A DNA stretch of 64,000 bases, from assembly GCF_000521505.1 (NCBI RefSeq), contig NZ_CP003915.1, forward strand, positions 4,278,001-4,342,000. The letters are read 5' to 3'. Numbering within the stretch: the stretch's first letter is position 1; every line of letters starts with the position of its first letter. A program made the translations under genes and the position numbers. Positions 27,310 through 36,414 of the stretch are shown here, in pieces. The notes beneath the pieces were generated by a model. It was not told where the DNA came from. It saw only the letters and a program-made list of their open reading frames with translations, and searched no databases. The stretch comes from Advenella mimigardefordensis DPN7 (GTDB lineage Bacteria > Pseudomonadota > Gammaproteobacteria > Burkholderiales > Burkholderiaceae_B).

Positions 27310-27407
27310 GCGGCTTAAGCGACATAATGGGCGTGAAGAGCGGGTGCTAATGTGTTATTGGGGTTATCGGTGCCATGGGCAAGATGCGCATGATGGCATG
27401 GCATGAA

Positions 27408-27515
27408 CGCTATCGGCGTTATCGACGTTATCGACATTAGAGGCATCAGTGGCATCAGTGGCATTAGAGGCATTAGAGGCGTTAGTGGCATTATCGGCGT
27501 TAGTGGCGTTAATGA
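27408..27515. repeat. 9-bp imperfect tandem repeat, 12 units
   Basis: Twelve consecutive 9-bp units of the type CRTTAGWGG or CGTTATCGR (e.g. CATTAGAGG, CATCAGTGG, CGTTATCGA) fill the space between two convergent genes. Several neighbouring units are identical, which points to slippage or unequal crossing-over. The minus strand reads as Met-Pro-Leu repeats but lacks coding support. Confidence 0.9.
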
Positions 27516-27539
27516 CACTATGAACGCGGCGAGCTCAAT

Positions 27540-27989
27540 CTAAGCGCCGGCACCACCAGATTCAGGCAACAGCACAATCGTGCCCTGCGCAGTGGCACAC
27601 AGTTTCTCTTCGCCATCCTTCTCAACGAATAAGTCGCAGCGTGTCACGGCCTGACTGCGTCCCTTATACACCACCGATCCTCTGGCGATCAGCGCCTGTC
27701 CGACCACAGGCCGCAAGAAATTTATCTTAAATTCAGATGTGATAACCGGCGCAGCATACACAATGCCAGCCGCAAAGGTAAGCCCCGTATCGGCAGCATA
27801 GCCGAGCACGCCACCATGCACCATATTCATATGCTGCATGAGGTTGTTGTCGATGGAAATACGGAACTCGCAAGTGCCATCGGCCAACGCTTGCGTGGCC
27901 TCGGTTTTCAAAAGTGCACTAAACGGCTGACGGGACAGGATGCCGCGTACCCGTTTCAACACCTCTTCATTACTCACAGCATGATTCAT
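27540..27989 (-). CDS. PaaI-family hotdog thioesterase
   Basis: A 149-aa single hotdog domain. NLMQHMNMVHGGVLGYAADTGLTFA carries the conserved HGG...AD motif with the catalytic Asp, and FKINFLRPVVGQALIARGSVVYKGRSQAVTRCDLF gives the later strands. The family hydrolyses acyl-CoA, often aryl-CoA such as phenylacetyl or hydroxyphenylacetyl-CoA. It stands alone, convergent to the VOC gene. Substrate unknown. Confidence 0.85.
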   Translation of the reverse strand: MNHAVSNEEVLKRVRGILSRQPFSALLKTEATQALADGTCEFRISIDNNLMQHMNMVHGGVLGYAADTGLTFAAGIVYAAPVITSEFKINFLRPVVGQALIARGSVVYKGRSQAVTRCDLFVEKDGEEKLCATAQGTIVLLPESGGAGA

Positions 27990-28082
27990 GATCTATATCC
28001 AATGTTAGGTAACCTTAGGCAACAATACCGGCACTGGCATCCCGCATCTGCGGCGGCAATATCAGCCCTGATGCTGTCCTTT

Positions 28083-29468
28083 TTACGGCCGGGGCTGTTG
28101 CTCCATCTGACGTACATAATAATAAAAACGTCGCCACAGCAACAGCGCCGTAGCACTTAAGCCGATGAAAAACCCAAGCCAGATGCCATTGACACCCAGA
28201 TGCAGCACATAGGTGAACACCAGCACAACCGGCACACCAATCAACCAATACCCCACCATGGTCAGCACAAAGGTATCGCGGGCCTTGAGAATACCGCGCA
28301 TGGCGCCTACTGCCAGATTCTGCTGGCAATCGGCAAATTGCAGCAGCGCGGCCAGTGCCAGCAAGGGCACGGCAATCTGTAGAACCTCTTCGACATTTTC
28401 CGTATTTTTCTTAAGAATCAGACCGATCAGGGTTTCGGGCAAGGTCACGTAAATAATCGCAACAATGCCCATCGCCACAAAACCCATCCATATAATCGCC
28501 CGTGCCAGCAAACGCAGGCGTGATGTATCGCGCTCTGGCAAGGCATGACTCATATGAATGGATACGGCATGGGACAAGCCGATGGCAACCATGAATGCAA
28601 TATTCACGTACTGAAAAGCGAGGGTATGAGCGGCCAGGCTGGCAGCACCAAGCGTACCGGCAACCAGCGTGAGCACCGAGACAAATCCCGCCTCGCTGGC
28701 ATAGGCCGCGCCGGTAGGCAGCCCCAGCCGGGCGACCTCACGTATAAACAGCCTGGATCTGGTCGAACGCAAGGACACGGTGCCGGGTGTGGGCAGCCGC
28801 AGCACCGGCGCCAGCAGACTGTCGCGCCGAACCAGCACATAAAATCCTACCGCCATCAGGGTTTGAGTAAACAGCGTGGCCAGACCCACCCCCGGGAGGC
28901 CGAGCCCTGTCCAGGAGCCCACGCCAAATACAAACAGCAGATTCAAGCCGATATTGATCGCAACAGCGATCAGCGTAATCAACATTAAAGGGCCCGGGCG
29001 TTTAAGCGCCACTGTTGCATTGCGCAATACCTGCAACCAAAGCAGCGGAATCAGACTGGGCGCCAGAAAAATCAGGAGAGAATAACCCAGTGACAGCAAT
29101 TGCGGGTCCTGTCCGAGATAGCGCAGCAAAGGAAACACGATAAGCATCACGGCTGCCATCAGTGCGCCACAGGCCGTTGCCAGCAGCAGGCACAACCGCA
29201 CCTGGGAAGCCAGGCGCGCCGTGGCACTAACACCACCCCGGGCCCATGTCTGCGCAAAAAGATTCGCTGCTGGGGTGACCAGACCAACGCTGGATGTTCT
29301 AAGCAGTCCGAACAGGGTAATGGCAATGCCGCCAGCGGCGATCTCTGTCGGGCCGAGCATGCCCATCATTATCAGATCGGTGGTTGTCAGGGCGATCGAA
29401 GCCAGTTGCATCAGGACCAGCGGCCAGGCAAGAAAAGCAATCTCTTTAACAGTCGTACCAACTTTCAC
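28083..29468 (-). CDS. MATE-family multidrug efflux transporter
   Basis: About 461 aa with twelve predicted helices in two six-helix bundles, each with MATE-type motifs: VLMQLASIALTTTDLIMMGMLGPTEIAAGGIA in the first bundle and GLPTGAAYASEAGFVSVLTLVAGTLGAASLAAHTLAFQ in the second. It is a NorM-like cation or proton antiporter exporting drugs or metabolites. The GTG at 29468 (reading VKVGTTVKEIAFLAWP) gives the normal length; a longer frame from a TTG at 29522 adds residues unlike a MATE N-terminus. A LysR gene lies upstream on the same strand. Confidence 0.85.
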   Translation of the reverse strand: MKVGTTVKEIAFLAWPLVLMQLASIALTTTDLIMMGMLGPTEIAAGGIAITLFGLLRTSSVGLVTPAANLFAQTWARGGVSATARLASQVRLCLLLATACGALMAAVMLIVFPLLRYLGQDPQLLSLGYSLLIFLAPSLIPLLWLQVLRNATVALKRPGPLMLITLIAVAINIGLNLLFVFGVGSWTGLGLPGVGLATLFTQTLMAVGFYVLVRRDSLLAPVLRLPTPGTVSLRSTRSRLFIREVARLGLPTGAAYASEAGFVSVLTLVAGTLGAASLAAHTLAFQYVNIAFMVAIGLSHAVSIHMSHALPERDTSRLRLLARAIIWMGFVAMGIVAIIYVTLPETLIGLILKKNTENVEEVLQIAVPLLALAALLQFADCQQNLAVGAMRGILKARDTFVLTMVGYWLIGVPVVLVFTYVLHLGVNGIWLGFFIGLSATALLLWRRFYYYVRQMEQQPRP

Positions 29469-29581
29469 AACACACCAAATGCACGCAGTGCAAAAAATTC
29501 GAATCCGTACATGATATCTCAAATCACTTTTGTTCAGCCGTCGGGGCTGCAGGACAGCAGGCAGTAACCTGCCCCTGCATC

Positions 29582-30442
29582 CTAATCGTCAATATATTCG
29601 AACTGAGCGCGCAGCATTTCATAGATATGAAGTGTGAGCGGGCTGATCGTGTCCTTGCGCGTGAGCAGACGATACGTCACGAAAGGTAATGGCGGCAAGC
29701 CTTCAGCTTCGCCCAGCACACGCATATCCGGCCCCAGGAACTCAACGCTTCTCACTGTCACCCCCAGCCCTGCTCGCACCGCTGCCTTTATGCCCACCAG
29801 CGATGGTGCCAGATAATTGATATGCCACTTTATCTGCGTGCCTTCCAGTGCGCTGAGGGCCAGACGACGAAATATACTGGGTTCATCGGCCAGGATCAGC
29901 GGCAACGGTGCGCGACGATTGTACGGAAAATCGGCGGCGCACACCCATGCTGTTGGCGATGTACGCAATACAAATCCATTTAAGGCCGGATCATCGCGGG
30001 TGGAAATGGTCAAATCAATATCGCCGGCCTCCAGTGACACCATGAGCGACGGGCTGCGATCAACCTGGATCTCCAGTTTCACCCTCGGCGCTTGCCGGGC
30101 AATGTAGGTCAGCATCAGCGGCAAAATAGTGTCTGCCACATCCAGCGTGGCGCCCAGGCGAATATGCCCTTCCATTTGCTGCTGACCAACGGTGCGCAGC
30201 ACTTCGTCATTAATTGCCAGCAACCGTCTCCCATACTCAGCCAATTGCTTGCCCTGCATGGTCAGCACCAGCCGTCGTCCTTTTTTCTGGAACAAGGGAT
30301 AGCCCATTTGCTGTTCCAGCTTTTGCATTTGTTGACTGATGGCCGACTGGGTTTTGAACAGCACTTCCGCGGCACCGGAGAATGTATTAGTTTTTTCTAC
30401 AGTTACCAATGTTCTGAGCAAACCAAGATCCAGATTATTCAT
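29582..30442 (-). CDS. LysR-family transcriptional regulator of the organosulfur cluster
   Basis: A 286-aa protein with an N-terminal helix-turn-helix (LDLGLLRTLVTVEKTNTFSGAAEVLFKTQSAISQQMQKLEQQMG) and an effector domain with LGATLDVADTILPLMLTYI and GDIDLTISTRDD. ATG 30442 is preceded by AAGGG. It is divergent from the dioxygenase-like gene at 30585, with an interrupted palindrome between, so it probably regulates the plus-strand sulfur cluster. Confidence 0.85.
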   Translation of the reverse strand: MNNLDLGLLRTLVTVEKTNTFSGAAEVLFKTQSAISQQMQKLEQQMGYPLFQKKGRRLVLTMQGKQLAEYGRRLLAINDEVLRTVGQQQMEGHIRLGATLDVADTILPLMLTYIARQAPRVKLEIQVDRSPSLMVSLEAGDIDLTISTRDDPALNGFVLRTSPTAWVCAADFPYNRRAPLPLILADEPSIFRRLALSALEGTQIKWHINYLAPSLVGIKAAVRAGLGVTVRSVEFLGPDMRVLGEAEGLPPLPFVTYRLLTRKDTISPLTLHIYEMLRAQFEYIDD

Positions 30443-30495
30443 AGGGAATACCCTTAAAAACAAGCTCTTAAAAGCGTACCACTCATAGAGAACAT

Positions 30496-30531
30496 ATTAG
30501 CACTACTTATATGTTTTCAATTAATGCTAAT
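30496..30531. promoter_or_regulatory. Interrupted palindrome ATTAGCA-N22-TGCTAAT, candidate LysR site
   Basis: A 7-bp inverted repeat with a 22-bp AT-rich spacer between the divergent LysR and dioxygenase-like genes. A second small palindrome CTAATTAG overlaps its right arm. Its position is suitable for a LysR tetramer site; binding is inferred. Confidence 0.45.
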
Positions 30532-30584
30532 TAGTAAATACAGGACGAACTATCTATACTTTGAAAAAATCACAGGAGAAATAA

Positions 30585-31175
30585 ATGACTTCAAAGCAAG
30601 ACAAGCAGGTTGCCATCCGGCAATTTATCGATATCACAAAAGACATAGACAGTGCCCAGCTGGATCGCGAAAAACTCGCCAAAATACGCGATGCACTGGT
30701 TGGCATTGCTGCGCATAAAGAGTGGTGGGGCCAGGACCTCTACCCTGCACCCACCGGCGATGAATTGCAGGCTCGCTATCTTATCCATGCAGAGCCCGAT
30801 AACAGCTATGCGCTTTATCTGAACGTCATGAAGCCAGGGAAAAAAATTGTTCCGCACAATCACACCACCTGGGCCTGTATCGCTGCCGTCGAAGGCGTGG
30901 AAAGCAACTATCTTTATGAACGCACCGACGATGGCAGCGTGCCAGGCCATGCAACCGTTGTACAAACCGGCATGCAGGCCGTGGAACCCGGTCATGGCAT
31001 TGCACTGATGCCCGACGATATTCACGCCGTGCGTATCGAAGACGACAATATCCGCCATTTGCATATGTATGGACGCGCGCTGGAAACCCTGACCGAACGC
31101 ATGGCCTTCGATACTAGCAATAACACCTGCAAGATCATGGATGTTGGTGTCAAAACCCAGCGGAGCAAGGGCTGA
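30585..31175 (+). CDS. Cysteine dioxygenase-family cupin (thiol dioxygenase)
   Basis: A 196-aa protein of the type I cysteine dioxygenase family. The first cupin motif is [19 protein letters not shown] (His, His of the Fe triad) and the third His lies in [13 protein letters not shown] followed by [10 protein letters not shown]. The family oxidises thiols (cysteine, 3-mercaptopropionate, mercaptosuccinate) to sulfinates using Fe(II) and O2. ACAGGAGA precedes the ATG. Its stop overlaps the next gene (TGATG), giving tight coupling with a C-S lyase, which suggests that an organic thiol is the substrate. The exact thiol is not predictable. Confidence 0.8.
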   Translation: MTSKQDKQVAIRQFIDITKDIDSAQLDREKLAKIRDALVGIAAHKEWWGQDLYPAPTGDELQARYLIHAEPDNSYALYLNVMKPGKKIVPHNHTTWACIAAVEGVESNYLYERTDDGSVPGHATVVQTGMQAVEPGHGIALMPDDIHAVRIEDDNIRHLHMYGRALETLTERMAFDTSNNTCKIMDVGVKTQRSKG

Positions 31176-32335
31176 TGTCATCTGTCTCGCGAGCCACCCA
31201 ACTGGCCTCGTTGGGAAGGCCTGAATCCGGATGGGCCAACACGCCTATCATCAAAGGCAGCACCTATCTTTTTGACAGCCTGGCGCAATGGCGCGCGGCG
31301 CGTGCGCAACGCGACACCGATAGAGTGCTTTCATACGGTGCCCGTGGTAACGAAACCGTTTATGCACTGGAAGATGCCATTACCGCCATAGAGGGCGGGT
31401 ACCGCAGCAAACTGTTTCCAACAGGCCTCGCAGCGATTGCCACTACCCTGCTTGCCTACTTGAAAGCAGGAGATCATCTGCTGATTTCAACTGGCATTTA
31501 CGAACCCATGCGCATCCTGTGCGAAACACAGCTGACCAGGTTCGGTATCACATACAGTGAGTTTTCACCAACGGATCCGCATTGGGAATGTCAACTGCAA
31601 CCCGCAACCAGAATGGTTTACGTTGAGTCTCCGGGGTCATTGCTCTATGACATGCTCGATTTACCGGCGCTATCACAGATATGCAAACAACGGGATATCC
31701 TGCTTTGTGCAGACAACACCTGGGGGTCTGGCATTAACTACCAGCCGCTTAATCTTGGTTGTGATATTTCAATCGTAGCAGCAACCAAATACTTTGGCGG
31801 CCATTCAGATGTAATGATGGGTTCTGTCACAACCGGTCAGGACTGCTTCGCCCAATTGGAACAGGCCAGCATCAACCTTGGCCAGACGGTACCCGCTGAA
31901 GATGCGTTTCTGGTGCTGCGTGGGCTTCGGACGCTGGAACTGCGCCTGCAACGTCATGCCAGTAGCGCCTTGCGCATTGCCCAGTGGCTGGACACCCATC
32001 ACGCAGTAAAAACCGTATTTCACCCCGCTTTGCCGGGAGATCCGAACCATGCGCTGTGGCAACGGGATGCCACGGGCTCCAATGGGCTGGTGACGATTGA
32101 GTTTGACCCCGACCTTTCCTCGAAAAAAATCGAAGACGCGATAGATGGTCTCCATCTGTTCGGTATCGGCTCATCGTGGGGTGGCTATGAAAGCCTGGCT
32201 CTTCCCGCCGATCCGCAACGCACGAGGCTGCGAAACAGCGAACAGCTTGGCTACCTGCTGCGCCTGCATATCGGTCTGGAAGACCCTGCAGACCTTATGC
32301 GTGATCTGGACACCATGTTCAACAGCATCACATAA
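31175..32335 (+). CDS. metC: Cystathionine beta-lyase (PLP-dependent C-S lyase)
   Basis: A 386-aa Cys/Met-metabolism PLP enzyme. The cofactor region includes FPTGLAAIATTLLAYLKAGDHLL, ESPGSLLYDMLDLPAL and DNTWGSG, and the Schiff-base lysine is in SIVAATKYFGGHSDVMMGSV (the Lys after AAT). GSSWGGYESLALPA near the end is the MetC-type signature. It splits cystathionine or related thioethers into a thiol, pyruvate and ammonia. Between a thiol dioxygenase and a multi-rhodanese it probably works in catabolism of a sulfur amino acid rather than methionine synthesis. Confidence 0.88.
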   Translation: MSSVSRATQLASLGRPESGWANTPIIKGSTYLFDSLAQWRAARAQRDTDRVLSYGARGNETVYALEDAITAIEGGYRSKLFPTGLAAIATTLLAYLKAGDHLLISTGIYEPMRILCETQLTRFGITYSEFSPTDPHWECQLQPATRMVYVESPGSLLYDMLDLPALSQICKQRDILLCADNTWGSGINYQPLNLGCDISIVAATKYFGGHSDVMMGSVTTGQDCFAQLEQASINLGQTVPAEDAFLVLRGLRTLELRLQRHASSALRIAQWLDTHHAVKTVFHPALPGDPNHALWQRDATGSNGLVTIEFDPDLSSKKIEDAIDGLHLFGIGSSWGGYESLALPADPQRTRLRNSEQLGYLLRLHIGLEDPADLMRDLDTMFNSIT

Positions 32336-32401
32336 GCCGGCAGGCACCTATACAACCTCAATATTTATCACGCTTCTTCGAGCAAGGCAAAAGAATTGAC
32401 A

Positions 32402-33988
32402 ATGAAATATATCAACGCCCACGCGCTGAAACAGCAAATCCATGACACCGATGAAATTGCAGTACTGGACATCCGGGAGCATGGCCAGTATGGAGAGAAT
32501 CATCTTTTTTTTGCAGTCTCCGTGCCCTATAGTGCACTGGAACTCAACATAGAAAGACTGGTCCCCAGAAAAAACACCCGTATCGTGATGTATGGCAATC
32601 AGCACGAGAATGACGTGGCCGAACGCGCCTGCCTTGCCGCTACCGCGCTGGGCTACACCAACATCAGCATCCTGCAGGACGGTGTACAGGGATGGCAAGC
32701 CGCAGGTTATGCGACATTTGCCGGGGTCAATCTGCCGAGCAAAACCTTTGGCGAACTGGCCGAACACGTTTATGACACGCCAAGAATATCTGCACAGCAG
32801 TTGCAGGCGTTACTGAGGGACGATAGCAATAACATTGTTGTACTTGATGGCCGCCCGGTACCCGAATACAAAAAAATGAATATTCCAGGTTCCGTATGCT
32901 GTCCAAATGGCGAACTGGCCCTGCGTGCAGGAGAACTCGCACCGGATCCGGCAACAACAATCGTCATCAATTGCGCTGGCCGTACACGCAGCATCGTAGG
33001 AGCGCAAACGCTGATCAATCTGGGTGTCCCCAACAAGGTGTATGCACTGGAAAACGGGACGCAAGGCTGGTATCTGGCTGATCTGCCGCTGGAGCATCAG
33101 TCGGACAGGCTCTATCCCCGATCAGTACAAGACCATAATCTGCCGACATTGCAACGGCGCTCGGCCACCCTCGCTGCTCGTCATAACGTGCAGGCGGTCG
33201 ATGCGGCGCAGGTACAACAATGGCTGGCTCAATCAGATCGCACAACATTCCTGTGTGATGTCAGAACGCCAGAGGAGTTTGGTCAGGACAAGCTTCCGGC
33301 GGGTGTTCAGCACACGCCTGGAGGCCAACTTATCCAGGCGACCGACGAATTTATCGGCGTAAGAAAATCGCGGCTGGTACTACTGGACTTTGACAAAGTG
33401 CGAGCGCCGGTGATCGCTAGCTGGCTCAGGCAATTGGGCTGGGAAGCCTATCTTCTGCAGCATCCAGGCCAATTACAAATAACCGCAGCGACTGACACAC
33501 ATCATCAGGCCCTGCGCAACACGACGGTGCTTACCAGCGATCAGATTGCCTCCTTTATCAGCGCTCATCCCGAAGCAATGTTGATCGACACACGACCCAG
33601 CATGCAGTTTCGCAGACTGCGGCTGCAAGGAGCAATATGGGCCATTCGGCCGACAGTGACATCGGTTGTTCCCAAAGATAAAGACAAGGCGATCCTGCTG
33701 ATAGGCGAACACGCCGATAAACTGCACTTGGTTGCAGCCGATCTGGAACGCGCCGGGCACACCCGAATATATATGGCCTGCCTGGACAGTGAACAAATCA
33801 GTCGTAGCGGCCTTGCTTTGGACACGGACGAGGCCGTGCTGCCCGACGAACAATGTATTGATTTCTTATTCTTTGTTCACGATCGTCATCAGGGGAATAA
33901 GGAAGCCGCAAGAAAATATCTCGAATGGGAAACCAACCTCATATCGCAGATCGACGACCTGGAACGCCAGACGTTCTCATTTGATTGA
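32402..33988 (+). CDS. Four-module rhodanese-like sulfurtransferase
   Basis: A 528-aa protein of four rhodanese modules: about residues 1-110, 125-240, 260-360 and 380-475. Only module 2 has an active-site cysteine loop (IVINCAGRTRS, Cys 191). Module 1 has MYGNQHEND, module 3 LLDFDKVRAP and module 4 LLIGEHADK in the equivalent place, so they lack the persulfide Cys. The active loop CAGRTR is like that of thiosulfate or mercaptopyruvate acceptors. ATG 32402 is preferred over a TTG two codons before. It sits between the C-S lyase and the ABC importer, so it may carry or transfer sulfane sulfur released by the lyase. Confidence 0.85.
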   Translation: MKYINAHALKQQIHDTDEIAVLDIREHGQYGENHLFFAVSVPYSALELNIERLVPRKNTRIVMYGNQHENDVAERACLAATALGYTNISILQDGVQGWQAAGYATFAGVNLPSKTFGELAEHVYDTPRISAQQLQALLRDDSNNIVVLDGRPVPEYKKMNIPGSVCCPNGELALRAGELAPDPATTIVINCAGRTRSIVGAQTLINLGVPNKVYALENGTQGWYLADLPLEHQSDRLYPRSVQDHNLPTLQRRSATLAARHNVQAVDAAQVQQWLAQSDRTTFLCDVRTPEEFGQDKLPAGVQHTPGGQLIQATDEFIGVRKSRLVLLDFDKVRAPVIASWLRQLGWEAYLLQHPGQLQITAATDTHHQALRNTTVLTSDQIASFISAHPEAMLIDTRPSMQFRRLRLQGAIWAIRPTVTSVVPKDKDKAILLIGEHADKLHLVAADLERAGHTRIYMACLDSEQISRSGLALDTDEAVLPDEQCIDFLFFVHDRHQGNKEAARKYLEWETNLISQIDDLERQTFSFD

Positions 33989-34007
33989 AACACAACCGGA
34001 GCGAACG

Positions 34008-34889
34008 ATGAAGAGCAGAAACCACAGCCCCCGAACCAATCCCGCTTTCAGCCGTAAGAGTGCATGGCTGCTTGTTGCCCTGCTTGCCTCCTCATGGAGC
34101 GCTGGCGCAAATGCAAACCGCCTTGCCGATATCAAGGAGCGCGGCACCCTGATTTGCGGCACGCAAAATGCCAGCTCCCCGTACGGCTATCAGGATCCCA
34201 GGCAACGCAAGTATGTCGGATACGATGTAGACATCTGTCAGGCCCTGGCCAGCGAGCTGGGCGTCAAACTGCAGCACAAGCCGTTGTCCACCGAAGCCCG
34301 TATCCCCGAAGTGAAGATGGGGCGGGTGGACATTGTGGCGGGATCGGTAGCCTGGCTGCCAAAGCGGGCCGAAGAAGTCGATTTCAGCTTGCAGTATCTG
34401 CAGGGAAATATCAAGGTACTGGTTAAGAAAGATGCTGGTATCAAAACGCTGGCTGATCTGGCAGGAAAAAAAGTCTGTGCTTCATCGGGGTCCAGCTCTG
34501 CTGCCATCGCGCAAAAAACGTTACCCAAGGCAGAGGTGCTTACTTACCAGAATATCTCTCAATGTTACCTGGGCTTGCAAAATGACAAAGTGCAGGCAAT
34601 GAGCGCCGGAGAACTGGTGTTGCTGCGATTTGCCAATGACTCCCAGAAAACCGAAACGCCCGCGGTTCTGCTGGATGAACCCACTGCCACAGAGCATATC
34701 GGCATTATCATGAACAAAGGCGAACCCGAACTGAAAGCCGCTGTGGACAATGCGCTGACCTCCATCGAAAAATCTGGCGAGCTGGATAAAATATTTAATA
34801 AATGGCTTGGCGACGACTCAATATACAAACTGAAGCGCACCTTCAAGGTGGAGCCGGTTGCCCAACTGGATAGCAGCACGAAAAATTAG
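34008..34889 (+). CDS. Polar amino-acid ABC transporter substrate-binding protein
   Basis: A 293-aa periplasmic binding protein. The signal peptide is about residues 1-33 (AWLLVALLASSWSAGANA). Then come RLADIKERGTLICGTQNASSPYGYQD, YVGYDVDICQALASELGV and VDIVAGSVAWLPKRAEEVDFS, the usual family 3 signatures. Two Cys in the mature part may form a disulfide. CCGGAGC precedes the ATG. It heads a complete importer (two permeases and an ATPase follow) whose cargo, by context, is likely a sulfur-containing amino acid such as cystine, cystathionine or a thioether. Confidence 0.88.
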   Translation: MKSRNHSPRTNPAFSRKSAWLLVALLASSWSAGANANRLADIKERGTLICGTQNASSPYGYQDPRQRKYVGYDVDICQALASELGVKLQHKPLSTEARIPEVKMGRVDIVAGSVAWLPKRAEEVDFSLQYLQGNIKVLVKKDAGIKTLADLAGKKVCASSGSSSAAIAQKTLPKAEVLTYQNISQCYLGLQNDKVQAMSAGELVLLRFANDSQKTETPAVLLDEPTATEHIGIIMNKGEPELKAAVDNALTSIEKSGELDKIFNKWLGDDSIYKLKRTFKVEPVAQLDSSTKN

Positions 34890-34988
34890 TATCTATTTGA
34901 TGCTCCCCGCAAGACTGCCGCGTGGCATGGTCCACGCAGGCGACCTTATCTACAGGAGAATAAGGGAACAAACATTCCCTGGCTTACC

Positions 34989-35684
34989 ATGAATTTTTCG
35001 CTTTCCCTGCTCTCGGATCCTGAAACCGTCCATTTATTGCTAACAGGGCTGTCGGTCACGTTGCGTCTCTTTTTGGGAGCACTGGTCTGCGGTTTTGCTA
35101 TCGCCTTGCTGCTAACCGCCATCCATCTCATTCCATCGCGTATCGTGCGGGCAATGATTGGTCTATACGTGGAATATCACAGAAATGTGCCTACCGTTGT
35201 GCAAATCATGGTCTGGTATTTCGGCATGCCCGAGGTGTTGCCCAAAGCGCTGAAAATGTGGATCAACCAGGGAAATTCAGAATTTTCCTTTGCCCTGATT
35301 GCTTTATCTCTGAATGTCAGTGCCTACTATTACGAAGACATCCGCTCAGGCATCAAGGCGATCGCCGGCACGCAACTTGAAGCAGCCCGCGCCGTGGGAC
35401 TGAGTTCGGTGCAGGCGTTGCGGTTTGTCGTGTTGCCACAGGCGGTTCGCATTGCGGTCCCGCCTATCATCAACCGATCGCTGATCCTGTTCAAGGACAC
35501 TAGCCTGGCCATGGTAATCGGCGTGACCGAACTGACCTATCAAGTCAAGCGCATAGAGAATATTACCTTCCAGACCTTCCAGATTTTCATGATTTCCACC
35601 GCACTCTATCTGACCATTTCCCTGCTGATTGCCCTGCTGGGCGCACACATCGCCCGCCGCTATCCAGCGAACTTCAAAAGATAG
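34989..35684 (+). CDS. Amino-acid ABC transporter permease (HisM/HisQ type)
   Basis: A 231-aa inner-membrane protein with about five helices. It has the polar-amino-acid permease pattern: VEYHRNVPTVVQIMVWYFGMP near residue 57, and the EAA loop EAARAVGLSSVQALRFVVLPQAVRIAVPPI near 133. No clear ribosome site stands right before the ATG; GGAG occurs about 30 bases upstream. It pairs with the next permease to form the membrane channel. Confidence 0.88.
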   Translation: MNFSLSLLSDPETVHLLLTGLSVTLRLFLGALVCGFAIALLLTAIHLIPSRIVRAMIGLYVEYHRNVPTVVQIMVWYFGMPEVLPKALKMWINQGNSEFSFALIALSLNVSAYYYEDIRSGIKAIAGTQLEAARAVGLSSVQALRFVVLPQAVRIAVPPIINRSLILFKDTSLAMVIGVTELTYQVKRIENITFQTFQIFMISTALYLTISLLIALLGAHIARRYPANFKR

Positions 35685-35696
35685 GAGCACGTTCAC

Positions 35697-36392
35697 ATGT
35701 ATGATTTTATTGATACCTACGGCATGATGTTTTTGGTGGGGTCCTGGCCTGCGGGTCCCATTGGCGGCTTTGCCGGAACGCTCATTCTTGCGGCACTCAG
35801 TCTTGCCGCCGCATTTCCGATTGCGCTACTGATTGGTACAGGAAGGACCTGCGACATCAAGTTCATTCGCGTCCTCTCCACGATATGGGTTTACGTATTT
35901 CGGTCCATTCCCCTGATCATGATCATTTTCTGGGCCTATTTTCTGCTGCCCACCCTCATGAAGACGGAAATCCCACCCTTCTGGACTGCAGTATCGGCCA
36001 TTGTTATTTATGAATCAGCGTTTCTGGCCGAAATCATCCGGGGAGGATTACAGGCGCTTCCGGCTGGTCAGGTAGAAGCGGCCAGGGCCATGGGCCTGGG
36101 TTATTTTCAGACGCTGTTTACCATACAGATTCCGCAGGCTTTAACCAATATGATTCCTTCCCTTTTGAATCAGTTCGTTTCAACGATCAAAGCCACCTCT
36201 ATCGTTTATATCATCGGCGTCAATGAGGCCGCGTTTTCGGCGCAACAGATCAACAGCATTGAATTGACCGGAACGCTACGTACCTATCTTGTACTGGCGC
36301 TGTTTTACTTTCTTATATGCGCGCTGCTATCCAGACTTGCAAAAATGCTGGAGGCTCATTTGAACACCAAGCGCCTGGGCTCAGCCACCTGA
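35697..36392 (+). CDS. Amino-acid ABC transporter permease, second subunit
   Basis: A 231-aa inner-membrane protein. It carries YVFRSIPLIMIIFWAYFLLP and the ATPase-coupling EAA loop VEAARAMGLGYFQTLFTIQIPQALTNMIPSL. GGAG precedes the ATG by 10 bases. It follows the first permease by 12 bp and the two are distant homologues of each other, as normal in heterodimeric importers. Confidence 0.88.
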   Translation: MYDFIDTYGMMFLVGSWPAGPIGGFAGTLILAALSLAAAFPIALLIGTGRTCDIKFIRVLSTIWVYVFRSIPLIMIIFWAYFLLPTLMKTEIPPFWTAVSAIVIYESAFLAEIIRGGLQALPAGQVEAARAMGLGYFQTLFTIQIPQALTNMIPSLLNQFVSTIKATSIVYIIGVNEAAFSAQQINSIELTGTLRTYLVLALFYFLICALLSRLAKMLEAHLNTKRLGSAT

Positions 36393-36414
36393 TTCATACT
36401 TACGGAGACCAATT

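Noticed and set aside
27315..27518. Minus-strand frame with Met-Pro-Leu repeats
   Set aside because: Product of the 9-bp repeat array, with no ribosome site and no family.
30591..31181. 196-codon minus-strand frame opposite the thiol dioxygenase gene
   Set aside because: Antisense shadow; the plus-strand frame has all cupin motifs.
33732..34007. Upstream extension of the ABC binding protein
   Set aside because: Overlaps the rhodanese gene; the start at 34008 gives a signal peptide and has a ribosome site.
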